Assembly: GCA_027489455.1 (NCBI GenBank)
Contig: JAIXZR010000019.1
Span: 1 to 49,830 of the forward strand
DNA from: Rubrivivax sp.
Lineage (GTDB): Bacteria > Pseudomonadota > Gammaproteobacteria > Burkholderiales > Burkholderiaceae_C
Length of the DNA stretch: 49,830 nucleotides
Direction of reading: 5' to 3'
In this document: positions 1 through 8,761 of the stretch, in pieces
How the letters are laid out: every line of letters starts with the position of its first letter
How positions within the stretch are numbered: position 1 is the stretch's first letter
Program-made: the position numbers and the translations under genes
The notes under the pieces: model-generated
Told to the model about the DNA's origin: nothing
What the model saw: the letters and a program-made list of their open reading frames with translations, nothing else
Database searches by the model: none

Positions 1-6
1 GGCGCC

Positions 7-1200
7 TCAGCGTTCGAAGCGTTTGCCCAGGATCTCCAGCGCCGGCAGTGTCTTGCCTTCCAGCACTTCGAGGAAGGCACCCCCCCCTGTACTGATGTAC
101 CCGACATCGCCTTCGATGCCGTACTTGGCGATCGCCGCCAGTGTGTCGCCGCCGCCGGCAATGCTGAAGGCCGGGCTGGCGGCCACGGCGCGGGCAATGG
201 CTTCGGTGCCGTGGCTGAAGGCCTCGAACTCGAACACGCCCACCGGGCCGTTCCAGACGATGGTGCCGGCCGCCATCAACTTGGCGGCCAGGGTGGCGGC
301 GGTCTGCGGGCCCACGTCCAGGATCATGTCGTCGGCGGCAACATCGGCCACGGCCTTGATGGTGGCCGGCGCATCGGCCGCAAAGGCCTTGGCCACCACC
401 ACGTCCACCGGGATCGGCACCTCGGCGCCGCGCGCCTTCATGCCGTCGATCACGGCGCGGGCCTCGGCCACCAGGTCGGGCTCGGCCAGGCTCTTGCCGA
501 TCGGCAGGCCCATCGCCAGCAGGAAGGTGTTGGCGATGCCGCCGCCCACGATCAGCCCGTCGACCTTGTCCGACAGCGCCTTCAGGATCGTCAGCTTGGT
601 GCTGACCTTGCTGCCCGCGACGATGGCCACCAGCGGCCGCTTCGGGTGCGCCAGGGCCTTCGTGATGGCATCGATCTCGGCCGCCAGCAGCGGGCCGGCA
701 CAGGCCACCGGCGCGTATTGCGCGATGCCGTAGGTGCTGGCCTCGGCGCGGTGGGCGGTGCCGAACGCGTCGTGCACGAACACGTCGCACAGCGCCGCCA
801 TCTTGCGCGCCAGGGTCTCGTCGTTCTTCTTCTCGCCCTTGTTCAGGCGGCAGTTTTCCAGCATCACCACCTGGCCCGGGGCGACGGTGACGCCGTCCAC
901 CCAGTTCTGCACCAGCGGCACCGGCACGCCCAGCAGCTCGCTCATGCGCGCAGCAACCGGGGCCAGGCTGTCGGCGGGCTTGAATTCGCCTTCGGTCGGG
1001 CGGCCCAGGTGGCTGGTGACCATCACTGCCGCGCCAGCCTGCAGCGCCATGCGCACCGCCGGCACGCTGGCGCGGATGCGCGTGTCTTCGGTGATGTGGC
1101 CGTCGTCATCCTGAGGCACGTTCAGGTCGGCGCGGATGAAGACACGCTTGCCGGCCAGTTCGCCGCGGTCGATCAGGTCGGACAGTCGCTTCACGTTCAT
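7..1200 (-). CDS. pgk: Phosphoglycerate kinase
   Basis: Cytosolic glycolytic enzyme that transfers phosphate between 1,3-bisphosphoglycerate and ADP. The 397-residue product has the usual family length. It shows the N-terminal substrate motif [18 protein letters not shown], the hinge/nucleotide segment [16 protein letters not shown] and the C-terminal glycine-rich loops SIAGGGDT and STGGGAF. The frame is open for 16 more codons upstream, but I chose the ATG at 1198-1200 because family members begin there (MNVKRL...) and a GGAGA Shine-Dalgarno sequence sits just upstream. The stop is TGA at 7-9. It is followed on the other side (upstream) by azlD on the same strand. The identification is secure. 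Confidence 0.97.
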   Translation of the reverse strand: MNVKRLSDLIDRGELAGKRVFIRADLNVPQDDDGHITEDTRIRASVPAVRMALQAGAAVMVTSHLGRPTEGEFKPADSLAPVAARMSELLGVPVPLVQNWVDGVTVAPGQVVMLENCRLNKGEKKNDETLARKMAALCDVFVHDAFGTAHRAEASTYGIAQYAPVACAGPLLAAEIDAITKALAHPKRPLVAIVAGSKVSTKLTILKALSDKVDGLIVGGGIANTFLLAMGLPIGKSLAEPDLVAEARAVIDGMKARGAEVPIPVDVVVAKAFAADAPATIKAVADVAADDMILDVGPQTAATLAAKLMAAGTIVWNGPVGVFEFEAFSHGTEAIARAVAASPAFSIAGGGDTLAAIAKYGIEGDVGYISTGGGAFLEVLEGKTLPALEILGKRFER

Positions 1201-1268
1201 CGGGGTCTCCAAAGAAGGCAGGAAGGGTGGATGGAAGAAAGGCTGCAAGCCGCCGCGGGCGATACGCG

Positions 1269-1607
1269 CTACCAGCCCAGCCCCAGCTTCAGCGGCAGGT
1301 AGACCGCCATGCCGGTGAGGATGGTGCCCAGGATGTCGCGGCGCCAGAAAAAGTAGCCCAGCGCGGCAGCGGCACCGAACAGCCGTGCGTCGAGCAGGGT
1401 GCGGATGACCTGGCCCTGCGTCATCACGATCTCGGGCACCACCACCGCGGCCAGCGCCGCCAGCGGCGCGTAGCGCAGGCCCTGCTGCAGCCAGGCCGGC
1501 AGCGGCAGCTCGCGGTCGGAGATGAAGAAGAACGAGCGCGTGACCACCGTGATCACGGCCAGGCCCAGGATGGCGAGCGCGGTTTCCCAGGTCGACAGGG
1601 TGTTCAT
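1269..1607 (-). CDS. azlD: AzlD family branched-chain amino acid transport protein
   Basis: Small inner-membrane subunit (112 residues) of an AzlCD-type exporter. The family is linked to branched-chain amino acid export (BrnFE/AzlCD). The protein has about four hydrophobic segments, and the typical early [10 protein letters not shown] region, in which a helix is followed by a charged loop, is visible. It starts with ATG 13 nt after the stop of azlC on the same strand, so the two are almost certainly co-transcribed. The transported substrate cannot be read from the sequence. Confidence 0.9.
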   Translation of the reverse strand: MNTLSTWETALAILGLAVITVVTRSFFFISDRELPLPAWLQQGLRYAPLAALAAVVVPEIVMTQGQVIRTLLDARLFGAAAALGYFFWRRDILGTILTGMAVYLPLKLGLGW

Positions 1608-1620
1608 CGCGGCGCGTGCC

Positions 1621-2355
1621 TCATGCCGGGCGGCGCCGGGCGGCCTGGTCCATCAGCAGGGCCATGGCCACCGCAGCGGCAATCGCCACCACGATGTTCA
1701 GCTTGAGCGGCAAGGCATAGGCCGCCACGGCAGCGCAGGCCGCCACCAGGCCGGCCACGGCGGTGGCGCGATCAGCCAGCAGCGACGCTGCAATCCCCAG
1801 CAGCGCCAGCGTGCCGGCGAAGCCGAAGCCCCAGTGCACGGGGATGCGGTCGGCCATCAGGATGCCCGCCAGCGAAGGCAGCTGCCAGGCCAGCCAGTTG
1901 GTGGCCACGCCGCCCCAGAAGTACGGCGCCTGCTCGGGCGCCGGCCGCGGATCGGGGAAGCGGCGCATGAACATCACGTAGTTCAGATCGGCCGTGAAGT
2001 AGCCGAAGCGCAGCCGCTGCCAGCGGCTGTAGGCCATCAGGTAGGGCCGCCACTGGGCGCTGAAGATGACGAAGCGCAGGTTCACGCACAGCGCGGTGGC
2101 CCACACCACCCACAGCGGCGCGCCACTGCCCAAGAGCGGCAGCACGGCCAGCTGTGCGCTGCCGGCAAACACCAGCAGCGACATCATCACGGCCAGCGGC
2201 ACGCCCAGGCCGCTGTTGCCCATCGCCACGCCGGTGATCAGGCCCCAGGCGGCGATGCCGAGCGCCGTGCCCACCATGTCGCGCGCGCCGCGCGCGAACT
2301 CGGGATGGCGCCAGATCGGGCCGGGCGGCTGTAGCGGGGGGCAGTGGGCAGTCAC
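1621..2355 (-). CDS. azlC: AzlC family branched-chain amino acid permease
   Basis: Large inner-membrane subunit (244 residues) of the AzlCD exporter. It shows several hydrophobic helices, the family segment VFAGSAQLAVLPL and the following NLRFVIFSAQWRPYL stretch. The start is GTG at 2353-2355. No Shine-Dalgarno sequence precedes it, but a GACAAT hexamer lies exactly 6 nt upstream, which would put a transcription start at or next to the start codon. The next in-frame ATG would delete the first 26 residues. It is directly followed by azlD. The upstream DUF2807 gene ends only 39 bp away, so read-through from it is also possible. Confidence 0.9.
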   Translation of the reverse strand: MTAHCPPLQPPGPIWRHPEFARGARDMVGTALGIAAWGLITGVAMGNSGLGVPLAVMMSLLVFAGSAQLAVLPLLGSGAPLWVVWATALCVNLRFVIFSAQWRPYLMAYSRWQRLRFGYFTADLNYVMFMRRFPDPRPAPEQAPYFWGGVATNWLAWQLPSLAGILMADRIPVHWGFGFAGTLALLGIAASLLADRATAVAGLVAACAAVAAYALPLKLNIVVAIAAAVAMALLMDQAARRRPA

Positions 2356-2367
2356 CCGCGGATTGTC
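2356..2367 (-). promoter_or_regulatory. Candidate -10 hexamer and 6-nt spacer before azlC
   Basis: On the minus strand GACAAT (2362-2367) is followed by CCGCGG and then the GTG start of azlC. The hexamer matches TATAAT at four of six positions. No convincing -35 element is found at 16-18 bp. The geometry predicts a leaderless or nearly leaderless transcript. The same 6-nt spacing occurs at 8274, 22642 and 27365 in this window. Confidence 0.4.
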
Positions 2368-2394
2368 GCGCCCCGCCGCGAGGGGCTGGCGTGG

Positions 2395-3168
2395 TCAGCG
2401 CTTCCTGACGCTGCCGCTGCCGACCACGGTGCGCGAGACCGTGGCGTCGCCGGTGTAGAGCACATCGCCGCTGCCGGCGATGTTCACGGCCAGGGTCTTG
2501 CTGGCGTGCACCTCGGCATCACCCGAGCCAGCGATGCTCACCGACACATCGTCGGCCTGCAGCCGGTCCAGCTGCGCATCGCCGCTGCCGGCGATCGTGA
2601 GGCTCAGCTTGCGGGCCTGACCGGCGCCCCGCACGTCGCCACTGCCGGCCACGCTGATGCCCAGGTCGTCGGTCTTGAGCTGCACCAGCCGGGCGTTGCC
2701 CGATCCAGCGACCGAGACCTTCAGGCTGGGCGTGCTGAAGCTGCCCAGCTCGGCATCGCCCGAGCCAGCCACGGACAGGTTGTCCAGCCGCGGCGTCACC
2801 ACCGTCACCATGACCGGGCCTGTGCGGTAGAGGTTCTCGCCCTTCTTCCAGCCGATCACCAGCCGCTGGCCTTCGACCACCGTTTCCAGCAGCGGCAGCA
2901 GGTTGTCGGACACGCGCACCGTCACCGCCGCCTTGTCGCCCTGGGTGACGACCAGATTCATCGAACCGCGCAGCGAGATGCCGCTGAAATCGGCGACGTT
3001 GCGCGCTTCGGTCACGATCCGGCCCGAGGCCTCGGTGGCCGCGATGCTGGCCTGCGGCAGGCCGCCCAGCCCGGCCAGGCCCAGCAGCAGCGTGGTGAGG
3101 GCCAGTGCGCGGCGGGCCGGGGTGCGGACAGAGTCAGGGGCAGGGGCAGGGGTCGGGTGGTTCGTCAT
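2395..3168 (-). CDS. Secreted GIN-domain (DUF2807) beta-solenoid protein
   Basis: Product of 257 residues with a hydrophobic signal sequence at about residues 19-44, so probably exported. The mature part matches the putative auto-transporter adhesin head GIN domain (DUF2807): an early segment with SGISLRGSMNLVVTQGD, then a run of seven GSG turns at residues 135, 155, 175, 194, 214, 232 and 250, each inside a [VI]AGSG[DN] motif. A spacing near 20 residues fits one beta-solenoid coil per repeat. The ATG at 3166-3168 is supported by a GAGGAC Shine-Dalgarno sequence. The frame continues upstream but with poor composition. Function is unknown; the family is common in cell-envelope proteins. Confidence 0.82.
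   Translation of the reverse strand: MTNHPTPAPAPDSVRTPARRALALTTLLLGLAGLGGLPQASIAATEASGRIVTEARNVADFSGISLRGSMNLVVTQGDKAAVTVRVSDNLLPLLETVVEGQRLVIGWKKGENLYRTGPVMVTVVTPRLDNLSVAGSGDAELGSFSTPSLKVSVAGSGNARLVQLKTDDLGISVAGSGDVRGAGQARKLSLTIAGSGDAQLDRLQADDVSVSIAGSGDAEVHASKTLAVNIAGSGDVLYTGDATVSRTVVGSGSVRKR
2413..2766 (-). repeat. Seven-copy degenerate GSG repeat within the GIN-domain gene
   Basis: Roughly 60-bp units encode the repeated [VI]AGSG[DN] turns. At DNA level the copies keep recognisable blocks such as GAGCCAGC and CTGCCGGCGAT on the plus strand but are well diverged, so this is an old protein repeat rather than a recent tandem duplication. Confidence 0.75.
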
Positions 3169-3292
3169 GTCGTCCTCGTCGATGGGCGTTGGAGCAAGGC
3201 CCGACTGTGCCGCCCGGCCCTGGCGCAGCCCAGCGCCAGGCGACCAACTGCGAAAACGCGCGACGAAATGACGCCCGGTGGGCGGCCGCGGA

Positions 3293-3757
3293 TCAGCCGC
3301 CGGCCTGGGCCGGCTTGTCCTTGCCCGCGGGCTTGGCATCGGCGCCGGCCTTGGCATCGGCACCCGCTTCCGCCTTGGGCTCGCCCTCGCCATCGGCCCG
3401 GGCCTGGGCGGTCTGCGTGTCCGGCGGCGCCGGCACGGCCTCGATCTTGTTCTCGCGCATGTAGTCCTCCATCTCGCGCCAGCCGGCAAAGACGGCGGCC
3501 TTGTCGGCACGCCGGTTGGCCTGGTAACAGGCCTCGATCGACCGCGCGGCGTGCCGGCAGCCCGCGCCGATGGCCTTGCCCTCGGCTTCGCGCTTGGCAG
3601 CCACGGCGGTGGCCGATTCGATGCCCAGCTGGTCGCAGCCGGCCAACCACAGGCAGCCCAGCAGGGCGGCCATCAGGCGCAGGCGCGGCGCGCGCAACGG
3701 GGCGGCAGGCAGGGGCCGCGCAGCGGGCGCGGCGTGGCGGGCGGTGGGGGTGGGCAC
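3293..3757 (-). CDS. Small putative lipoprotein, function unknown
   Basis: A lipobox LAGC lies at the end of a hydrophobic stretch (ALLGCLWLAGC), so the protein is probably a lipid-anchored envelope protein. The body contains EACYQANRRADK and GWREMEDYMREN, and the C-terminus is an Ala/Lys/Asp-rich tail (AGADAKAGADAKPAGKDK) that looks disordered. The start is uncertain. The GTG at 3755-3757 (154 residues) supplies the positively charged n-region expected of a signal peptide, whereas the ATG at 3671-3673 (126 residues) would give a signal with no charge. Neither has a clear Shine-Dalgarno sequence. I do not recognise the family. Confidence 0.6.
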   Translation of the reverse strand: MPTPTARHAAPAARPLPAAPLRAPRLRLMAALLGCLWLAGCDQLGIESATAVAAKREAEGKAIGAGCRHAARSIEACYQANRRADKAAVFAGWREMEDYMRENKIEAVPAPPDTQTAQARADGEGEPKAEAGADAKAGADAKPAGKDKPAQAGG

Positions 3758-3825
3758 GGCGTTGCGGTGAGGGGTGCGCAGTGGAGAACAGGCCGGAGGG
3801 CACCCACGGTGCGGCGCGTACCGGC

Positions 3826-3831
3826 TACATA
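3826..3831 (-). promoter_or_regulatory. Possible -10 element upstream of the small lipoprotein gene
   Basis: The 241-325 bp between the lipoprotein start and the end of fmt contain no gene that I can support. Its one AT-rich spot reads TATGTA on the minus strand within a CCGAAC/GCCGG context. No good -35 hexamer is visible. Otherwise the stretch is GC-rich sequence with a weak five-base-pair GCCCC/GGGGC hairpin near 3950. Confidence 0.25.
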
Positions 3832-3998
3832 GTTCGGATATCGGCGCGGCGCCCTGCGCGCTGAAGCGGCCGGCCCCGCATGAGCACTGGGAATTGGCCG
3901 TGGCAAGCGTCGCTGTTCTGCTGACGGTTAGGCGTGCGGTCCGGCCCCCGGGCGGGGCGGTGCGGCGCGCCGGTATGGCCGCGGGGCCGATGCCCGGC

Positions 3999-4985
3999 CT
4001 AAGGTGCCAGCCCCGGGTGCCGCTGCCGCCATTCGGCAGCGCTGATGCGTCGCCCGCCGGGCAGCTGCAGCTGCAGCCATTGCAGCGCGCCGGCGCCGCA
4101 GGCCATGACCAGGGCGCCATCGGCCGCTGGCAGCCACTGCCCCGGCGCGGCGCCGGGCGCGCCTGAAACCACCCGGCCGCGCCAGAGCTTGACGGCCTGC
4201 CCGGCCAGCATGGCGGTGCAGCCGGGGAAGGGATCGAAGGCCCGCAGCCGCCGCTCGATGACGTCCGCCGGAGCCCGCCAGTCGATGGCGCCTTCGGCTT
4301 TCTCGATCTTGTGCGCGTAGCTCACGCCGGCAGCGGGCTGCGGCTCAGGCTGCAGTGTCCCCGCCTGGGCCGCCTGCAGGCCGCGCAGCACCAGCTGCGC
4401 GCCGATGGCCGCCAGCCGGTCGTGCAGGCTGGCGGCGCTGTCGTCAGGGGCGATGGGCGTGGCCTGGGCCAGCAGCATGGGGCCGGTGTCCAGGCCGGCG
4501 TCCATCTGCATCAGCGTGATGCCGGTCTCGGCGTCGCCGGCCTCGATGGCGCGCTGGATCGGCGCGGCACCGCGCCAGCGCGGCAGCAGCGAGCCGTGGA
4601 TGTTCAGGCAGCCCAGCCGGGGCAGCGCCAGCACCCAGGGCGGCAGGATCAGCCCGTAGGCGGCCACCACCAGCACATCGGGGGCCGCCGCGGCCAGGGC
4701 GGCCTGCGCCGCCTGCGCGTCGGCGGCAAAGCGCCCGTCCAGCTTCAGGCCCTGCGGCTGCGCCAGGGGCAGGCCGCGCGCCAGTGCCAGCTGCTTGACG
4801 GCCGAAGGCTGCAGCTTCAGCCCGCGGCCGGCAGGCCGGTCGGGCTGCGTCAGCACCAGCGGCACGGGCCAGCCGGCGTCGACGATGGCCTGCAGCGCCG
4901 CGCGCGCGAATTCCGGCGTGCCCGCGTAAGCCACGCGCAGGCGCGGCGGCCCGGCGGGGGCGGCCGCCACGGGATCAGCCTGCAC
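3999..4985 (-). CDS. fmt: Methionyl-tRNA formyltransferase
   Basis: Cytosolic enzyme that formylates initiator Met-tRNA using 10-formyl-tetrahydrofolate. At 328 residues it has the family length. Visible motifs are [10 protein letters not shown] at the start, the formyl-transferase signature [17 protein letters not shown], the nearby [13 protein letters not shown], and the C-terminal tRNA-binding domain with [11 protein letters not shown]. The start codon is GTG at 4983-4985, overlapping the end of def by 11 nt, which indicates translational coupling. This def-fmt pairing is the standard bacterial arrangement, since Def removes the formyl group that Fmt adds. Confidence 0.96.
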   Translation of the reverse strand: MQADPVAAAPAGPPRLRVAYAGTPEFARAALQAIVDAGWPVPLVLTQPDRPAGRGLKLQPSAVKQLALARGLPLAQPQGLKLDGRFAADAQAAQAALAAAAPDVLVVAAYGLILPPWVLALPRLGCLNIHGSLLPRWRGAAPIQRAIEAGDAETGITLMQMDAGLDTGPMLLAQATPIAPDDSAASLHDRLAAIGAQLVLRGLQAAQAGTLQPEPQPAAGVSYAHKIEKAEGAIDWRAPADVIERRLRAFDPFPGCTAMLAGQAVKLWRGRVVSGAPGAAPGQWLPAADGALVMACGAGALQWLQLQLPGGRRISAAEWRQRHPGLAP

Positions 4986-5490
4986 GCTGCTCTTCGCGGG
5001 CCTTCTTCAGCATCTTGGTGCGGATACGGTCCCGCTTCAGCGGGCTCAGGTATTCGACGAAGACCTTGCCCAGCAGGTGATCCATCTCGTGCTGCACGCA
5101 TACCGAAGCCAGGCCCTCGGCCTGCAGCTCGAAGGGTTCGCCGTCGCGGCCCAGCGCGCGCACCGTCACACGGGCGTGGCGTTCGACCTTGTCGTAGATC
5201 TGCGGCACCGACAGGCAGCCTTCCTCGCCCAGCAGGAATTCGGCGCTGCGCTCGGTGATCTCGGGGTTGATCAGCACCACCGGCTGGTCGTGCTGTTCCG
5301 AGGTGTCCATCACGATCACGCGCTCGTGCACGTCCACCTGCGTCGCGGCCAGGCCTACGCCGTCGCTGGCGTACATGGTCTCGAGCATGTCATCGACGAG
5401 CCGGCGGATGCGGTCGTCGACCTGGGCCACGGGGCGGGCCACGGTGTGCAATCGGGGGTCGGGGTAGCGCAGGATGGGCAGTTGGGCCAT
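4975..5490 (-). CDS. def: Peptide deformylase
   Basis: Metalloenzyme that removes the N-formyl group from nascent proteins. The 171-residue product has all three family motifs: GVGLAATQ (44-51), EGCLSV (90-95, metal ligand Cys92) and QHEMDHL (133-139, ligands His134 and His138, catalytic Glu135). I chose ATG 5488-5490 because the protein then begins [14 protein letters not shown] as in relatives; the frame runs open upstream to 5637. It is the first gene of a def-fmt pair and is divergent from the LysM gene. Confidence 0.96.
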   Translation of the reverse strand: MAQLPILRYPDPRLHTVARPVAQVDDRIRRLVDDMLETMYASDGVGLAATQVDVHERVIVMDTSEQHDQPVVLINPEITERSAEFLLGEEGCLSVPQIYDKVERHARVTVRALGRDGEPFELQAEGLASVCVQHEMDHLLGKVFVEYLSPLKRDRIRTKMLKKAREEQRAG

Positions 5491-5574
5491 GGCACGGGGC
5501 GGCGGGTGACGGGGCTTCGCAAGGCGCGCTGCCGTGACAGCCTGCACAGGTGGCCGGCAGCGTTGGCGCCCGCG

Positions 5575-5604
5575 TTGCGAGGGCCCGGTTTTTGCGGGCA
5601 GAAT
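5575..5604 (+). promoter_or_regulatory. Candidate sigma70 promoter in the def/LysM divergent gap
   Basis: The 310-bp gap 5491-5800 holds no supported gene. On the plus strand TTGCGA (5575-5580) and CAGAAT (5599-5604) are 18 bp apart and match the sigma70 consensus at four of six positions each. This would give a leader of about 190 nt before the LysM gene. A TTGACA at 5714-5719 has no -10 partner. I found no clear minus-strand promoter for def. Confidence 0.4.
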
Positions 5605-5800
5605 CGAAACGGAAGGGGTCGGGCCCAGGCGCGGCATCCATCAACTGCACCTGGCAAACACTGGAAGGGCAGCCCGAACTTCGTTCCAAGCCCGGCCTGC
5701 TTCCAGGCGGATTTTGACATCGCCCCCGCCCCGCGCCCGCCGGCATGCCGCCAACGGCCGCCCATGCGCCGGGCCTTGATGTGAAAGACCAGACACCCCC

Positions 5801-7027
5801 ATGCGCTCAAGCCTCGCGGACCACCGCCCTGCCCTTGCCCACCGGCAACCGCCCAGCAGCCCTGGCCGCCCCACTGCCCGCGCTGCGGCCTGGTGTGCCG
5901 CCGCCCTGCTGGCAGCCAGCGCCTCGGTGGCCTGGGCGCAGCCCAACTTCCCGATCACCCCGGGCCAGCGCGCGACCGCGCAGCAGGTGGCCCAGGCCGG
6001 TGTGGCGCTGTCCGATCTGGCACCCAATGCCCCTGAATCGCACACCGTGCAGCGCGGCGACACGCTCTGGGCGATCTCCGGCCTCTTCCTCAAGCAGCCC
6101 TGGCGCTGGCCCGAGCTGTGGGGGATGAACCTGGAGCAGATCCGCAACCCGCACCTGATCTACCCCGGCCAGGTGCTGGTGCTGGACAAGAGCAACGGCC
6201 GCGCCCGCCTGCGCGTGGCCCAGCCCGGCGATGGCCAGCCCGGCGGCACCGTGAAGCTGTCGCCGCGGGTGCGCAGCGAGCTGCTGGAAAACGGCGCCAT
6301 CGCGGCCATCCCTCTGAACCTGATCGGCCCCTTCCTCACCGAAGCCGCGGTCTTCAACGGCAATGAGCTCGACGCGGCCCCGCGCATCGTCGCCACGCAG
6401 GAAGGGCGCGTGATGCTGTCGCGCGGCGAAACCGCCTACGTCCGCGGCGACCTGGGCGGCGCGCGGGATTTCCGGCTCTTCCGCGAGCTCAAGCCCCTGG
6501 TCGACCCGGTAACGAAGGAAGTGCTGGGCTGGGAAGGCCGCTACGTCGGCACGGCCGAGTACCTGCGCGCCGGGGTCGAGGCAACGGCGGCAACCGGGGG
6601 CGACAAGGCCGCTGTCGTGCCCGCCACGTTCCAGATCACCAGCACGCGGCTGGAAGCCGCCGTCGGCGACCGGCTTTCCCCCGTGCCGCAGCAGGAACTG
6701 GCCGCCTACGTGCCGCGGCCGCCTGCCAAGGCGATCGACGGCAACATCATCTCGATCTACGGTGACGGCTTGCGTGCGGGGCAGAACCAGGTCGTCTCGA
6801 TCAACCGCGGCCAGCGCGACGGCCTGGAACGCGGCCACGTGCTGGCGCTGTGGCGCGCCGGCAAGCCGGCGATCGACAGCACCAGCGAGCCACGCACCGC
6901 CATGCGCCTGCCCGACGAAAGGCATGGCCTGCTGTTCGTGTTCCGGGTCTTCGACCGCGTGTCGTATGCGCTGATCCTGAACGTCGCCGACCCGGTGGTG
7001 CCGGGCGACCGCTTCACCCAGCCCTGA
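5801..7027 (+). CDS. Secreted LysM peptidoglycan-binding protein
   Basis: Product of 408 residues with a signal peptide ending near AWA-QP at residues 46-47. It has one LysM domain at about residues 80-130 (HTVQRGDTLWAISGLFL ... NPHLIYPGQVLVL), so it probably binds peptidoglycan in the periplasm. The remaining 280 residues are a conserved betaproteobacterial extension with no catalytic motif that I can identify. This LysM gene lies 16 nt before dprA on the same strand, an arrangement common in Burkholderiales. No strong Shine-Dalgarno sequence precedes the ATG. Confidence 0.88.
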   Translation: MRSSLADHRPALAHRQPPSSPGRPTARAAAWCAAALLAASASVAWAQPNFPITPGQRATAQQVAQAGVALSDLAPNAPESHTVQRGDTLWAISGLFLKQPWRWPELWGMNLEQIRNPHLIYPGQVLVLDKSNGRARLRVAQPGDGQPGGTVKLSPRVRSELLENGAIAAIPLNLIGPFLTEAAVFNGNELDAAPRIVATQEGRVMLSRGETAYVRGDLGGARDFRLFRELKPLVDPVTKEVLGWEGRYVGTAEYLRAGVEATAATGGDKAAVVPATFQITSTRLEAAVGDRLSPVPQQELAAYVPRPPAKAIDGNIISIYGDGLRAGQNQVVSINRGQRDGLERGHVLALWRAGKPAIDSTSEPRTAMRLPDERHGLLFVFRVFDRVSYALILNVADPVVPGDRFTQP

Positions 7028-7043
7028 CAGCCTGAGCCCCGCG

Positions 7044-8210
7044 GTGGCGCCTGACGCGGCCGAATTCCGCGCCTGGTTCAGGCTGCTGGAAACGCCCGGC
7101 CTGGGCCGCGCGCCGGCGCGGGTGCTGCTGGCAGCCTGCGGGTCGCCGCAGGCCGTGTTCGAGGCCCGGCCCGAGACGCTTCGCAGTCTGGTCGGCGCCG
7201 AGATCACCCAGGCCCTGGGCCAGGTGCCCGAGCACTTCGAGGAACGCGTGGCGGCGGCCCTGGCCTGGTGCGACGGCGGCACCGATCGCCACGTCATCAC
7301 ACTGGCCGATGCGGCCTACCCGCCCAGCCTGCTGGCCACAGCCGATCCGCCACTGATGCTGTACGCACAGGGCGACCCGGCGCGGCTGCGCCTGCCATCC
7401 CTGGCCCTGGTAGGCAGCCGCAGCGCCACGGCCCAGGGCCTGGACAACGCCCACAGCTTTGCCCAGGCGCTGGGCCAGCAGGGCTGGGTGGTGGTGTCGG
7501 GCCTGGCGCTGGGCATTGACGGCGCCGCCCACGAAGGCGCGCTGCAAGCCGGCGGCCCGGGCACGGTGGCGGTGGTCGGCTGCGGGCTGGACCGCTGCTA
7601 CCCCCCGGCCCACCGCGCGCTGGCGCAGCGCATCGCCGCCAACGGCGTGCTGGTGAGCGAGTTCGCCCCGGGCATGCCGCCGCTGGCCGAGAACTTCCCG
7701 CGGCGCAACCGCATCATCGCCGGGCTGTGCCAGGGCACGGTAGTGGTCGAAGCGGCGCTGCGCTCAGGATCACTGCTGACGGCACGGCTGGCAGCAGAAG
7801 CCGGGCGCGAGGTGTTCGCGGTGCCCGGATCTATCCATGCCCCGCAGTCGCGCGGCTGCCATGCCCTCATCAAACAGGGGGCCAAGCTGGTGGAATCGGC
7901 ACAGGACATCCTGGACGAGCTGCGGCCCGAGGCCGGCCCCGTCGCGCTGGCCACCCGGCCGGGCCGCCGCCGCACGGCCACCGGCGAGCAGCCCGCCCTG
8001 CCCGGCCTGGAGCCGGCAGCGGACGCCGGCGGCGCGGCCGAGCCCCCGCTGCTGGCCGCCCTGGGCCACGAACCGTGCACGCTGGACGCCCTGCAGGCAC
8101 GCACGGGCTGGCCCACCGCCGAGCTCAACGCGCAGCTGCTGACGCTGGAACTCGAAGGCCGGGTGGCGCGCCTGCCGGGCGGGCTTTTCCAGCGCCGCAG
8201 CGCGGCGTGA
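7044..8210 (+). CDS. dprA: DNA-processing protein DprA
   Basis: DprA binds incoming single-stranded DNA and loads RecA during natural transformation. The 388-residue protein has the Rossmann-like core with VGSRSATAQG, VVSGLALGIDGAAH, the NFPRRNRIIAGL motif, VVEAALRSGSLLTARLA and VPGSIHAPQSRGCHALIKQGA. The C-terminal winged-helix region includes EPCTLDALQARTGW. The start is GTG at 7044-7046, 16 nt after the LysM gene, so they probably share a transcript. Whether the organism is transformable cannot be judged from this gene alone. Confidence 0.96.
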   Translation: MAPDAAEFRAWFRLLETPGLGRAPARVLLAACGSPQAVFEARPETLRSLVGAEITQALGQVPEHFEERVAAALAWCDGGTDRHVITLADAAYPPSLLATADPPLMLYAQGDPARLRLPSLALVGSRSATAQGLDNAHSFAQALGQQGWVVVSGLALGIDGAAHEGALQAGGPGTVAVVGCGLDRCYPPAHRALAQRIAANGVLVSEFAPGMPPLAENFPRRNRIIAGLCQGTVVVEAALRSGSLLTARLAAEAGREVFAVPGSIHAPQSRGCHALIKQGAKLVESAQDILDELRPEAGPVALATRPGRRRTATGEQPALPGLEPAADAGGAAEPPLLAALGHEPCTLDALQARTGWPTAELNAQLLTLELEGRVARLPGGLFQRRSAA

Positions 8211-8273
8211 CCGGCTGCCGCGCCGCGCCATCGGCGGCCCGACGGACGGCCCCAGCCGTCGGAGCCCCTGGGG

Positions 8274-8285
8274 TATAGTGAATTC
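8274..8285 (+). promoter_or_regulatory. Candidate -10 hexamer and 6-nt spacer before smg
   Basis: TATAGT (8274-8279) matches TATAAT at five of six positions and is followed by GAATTC and then the smg ATG at 8286. There is no Shine-Dalgarno sequence and no good -35 element. The geometry predicts a leaderless smg mRNA. Confidence 0.45.
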
Positions 8286-8738
8286 ATGTTTGATGTCCTC
8301 GTCTACCTCTACGAGAACTACTGGCGCCCCGATGCCTGCCCCGAGCCCCAGCAGCTGCGGCGCAAGCTGACGGCGGTGGGGTTCGAAAGCGACGAGATCC
8401 AGGACGCCCTGCGCTGGCTCGACGGCCTGGCCAGTTCGGCCGAAGGCGTGACTGGCCAGCAAGGCCCTGCCAGCCTGCGCATCTACACCGAAGCCGAGCG
8501 CGAAGTGCTCGGCGACGATTCCATCGGTTTCATCAGCTTCCTCGAATCCGCAGCCGTGCTGCCGCCGCCGATGCGCGAAATGGTGGTGGACCGGGCGATG
8601 GCCGTGGGCGGAGGCCCGATCGACCTGGACGATCTGAAGGTCATCGTGCTAATGGTCTTCTGGAGCTTGGGCGAGGAGCCCGACGCGCTGATCCTGGACG
8701 AACTCTTCGTCGACCCCGAGGACAGGCTCATCCACTGA
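8286..8738 (+). CDS. smg: Smg family protein (DUF494)
   Basis: Product of 150 residues that matches Smg/DUF494 along its length. It begins MFDVLVYLYENY, has the charged AGFESDEI-like segment (here VGFESDEIQDALRWL) and ends with VFWSLGEEPDALILDELF. It is cytoplasmic and of unknown function. Smg usually follows dprA in beta- and gammaproteobacteria, as here. In many relatives topA is next, but in this window the next gene is a convergent DUF1631 gene. The TGA stop is the left edge of a palindrome. Confidence 0.93.
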   Translation: MFDVLVYLYENYWRPDACPEPQQLRRKLTAVGFESDEIQDALRWLDGLASSAEGVTGQQGPASLRIYTEAEREVLGDDSIGFISFLESAAVLPPPMREMVVDRAMAVGGGPIDLDDLKVIVLMVFWSLGEEPDALILDELFVDPEDRLIH

Positions 8739-8761
8739 TCGCCGCCCGCGGCGGGCGATCA
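8736..8761. terminator. Bidirectional terminator-like palindrome between smg and the DUF1631 gene
   Basis: The 26 bp from the smg TGA to the DUF1631 TGA (tca on the plus strand) form an inverted repeat whose arms TGATCGCC and GGCGATCA are perfect over 8 bp, with a GC-rich middle. There is no T-tract on either side. Both stop codons are part of the arms, and the convergent position suggests a shared terminator. Confidence 0.55.
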
